Under the pieces are notes generated by a model. The model was given only the letters and a program-made list of their open reading frames with translations, was not told the origin of the DNA and made no database searches. The position numbers and the translations under genes were made by a program. From positions 4,792,501 to 4,856,500 of the forward strand of contig NZ_CP119147.1 in assembly GCF_029167645.1 (NCBI RefSeq): DNA of 64,000 nt. Reading direction: 5' to 3'. The DNA is from Streptomyces sp. AM 2-1-1 (GTDB lineage: Bacteria > Actinomycetota > Actinomycetes > Streptomycetales > Streptomycetaceae). Every line of letters begins with the position of its first letter. Position 1 is the first letter of the stretch. Positions 63,952-64,000 of the stretch are shown here, in pieces.

Positions 63952-64000
63952 ATGAGCACTGCTGCCGCCCCCGTCCGTTCCGGAACGGTCCTCGCCGACC
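63952..64000 (+). CDS. 5' end of a gene cut by the window, possibly bioY
   Basis: ATG 63952 follows GGAG (GCGGAGTCCCG). The 16 visible codons read MSTAAAPVRSGTVLAD. This opening resembles the N-terminus of Streptomyces biotin transporters (BioY), by recollection only. The rest lies outside the window, so the identity is uncertain. Confidence 0.45.
   Translation, partial: MSTAAAPVRSGTVLAD

Overview
This window is chromosomal DNA of a Streptomyces or very close relative. The evidence is the very high GC content with G/C third codon positions, GTG and TTG starts, a SodF gene under a Nur-type site, the dynamin pair DynA/DynB beside a second SSB, a PknG/GlnX/GlnH cluster, and many genes whose products look like typical Streptomyces proteins. 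All family calls are made by eye from translated sequence. No database search was run.

Layout. Bases 1-1830 hold the 3' end of a cytochrome oxidase subunit I gene facing a small SPW-repeat membrane protein gene. Bases 2766-11178 are an integrated, partly decayed mobile element. It is bounded by a 96/97-nt direct repeat that carries the 3' part of a tRNA-Arg(TCT) gene; the intact tRNA lies at 11128-11200. Inside are a KorSA-like GntR regulator with two palindromic operators, small element-type genes, a broken second GntR gene, lower-GC cargo (an HEXXH protein and a frameshifted P-loop ATPase), a fragment of a tRNA-Gly(CCC) gene, and the fused 3' remnants of a Nudix gene and a tyrosine integrase gene. 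No transfer or replication gene survives, so it looks like a deleted actinomycete integrative element.

Bases 11.5-23.1 kb are core genome: dynA-dynB, ssbB, a thioester-domain surface protein with an LAxTG sorting signal, the ABC-F protein EttA followed by a thioesterase and an unknown protein, a truncated globin, and a PCMT-like methyltransferase.

Bases 23.1-34.9 kb, all on the minus strand, form a signalling cluster. In order of transcription it holds GlnX-like and GlnH-like sensor genes, a coiled-coil protein gene, a PknG-like kinase gene, a PP2C phosphatase gene, a VWA protein gene and an FHA protein gene. It looks like the mycobacterial amino-acid-sensing PknG module extended by a phosphatase/VWA/FHA set.

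Bases 35.3-42.1 kb are a sugar-use operon: ROK repressor with a palindromic operator, ABC solute-binding protein and two permeases, a GH4 glycosidase and a BadF-type sugar kinase. Bases 42.3-47.2 kb hold an MscS channel, an HNH nuclease, a repeat-rich small ORF abutting malQ, and a small membrane protein. Bases 47.4-58.9 kb hold two paralogous M1 aminopeptidases around asd, a large subtilisin-like secreted protease and an AbiEi/DUF559-like protein. Bases 59.0-63.6 kb hold a DsbA-fold mycothiol-type reductase, an MFS transporter overlapping a PLP decarboxylase, and sodF with a Nur box. The last bases are the start of a further gene, possibly bioY.
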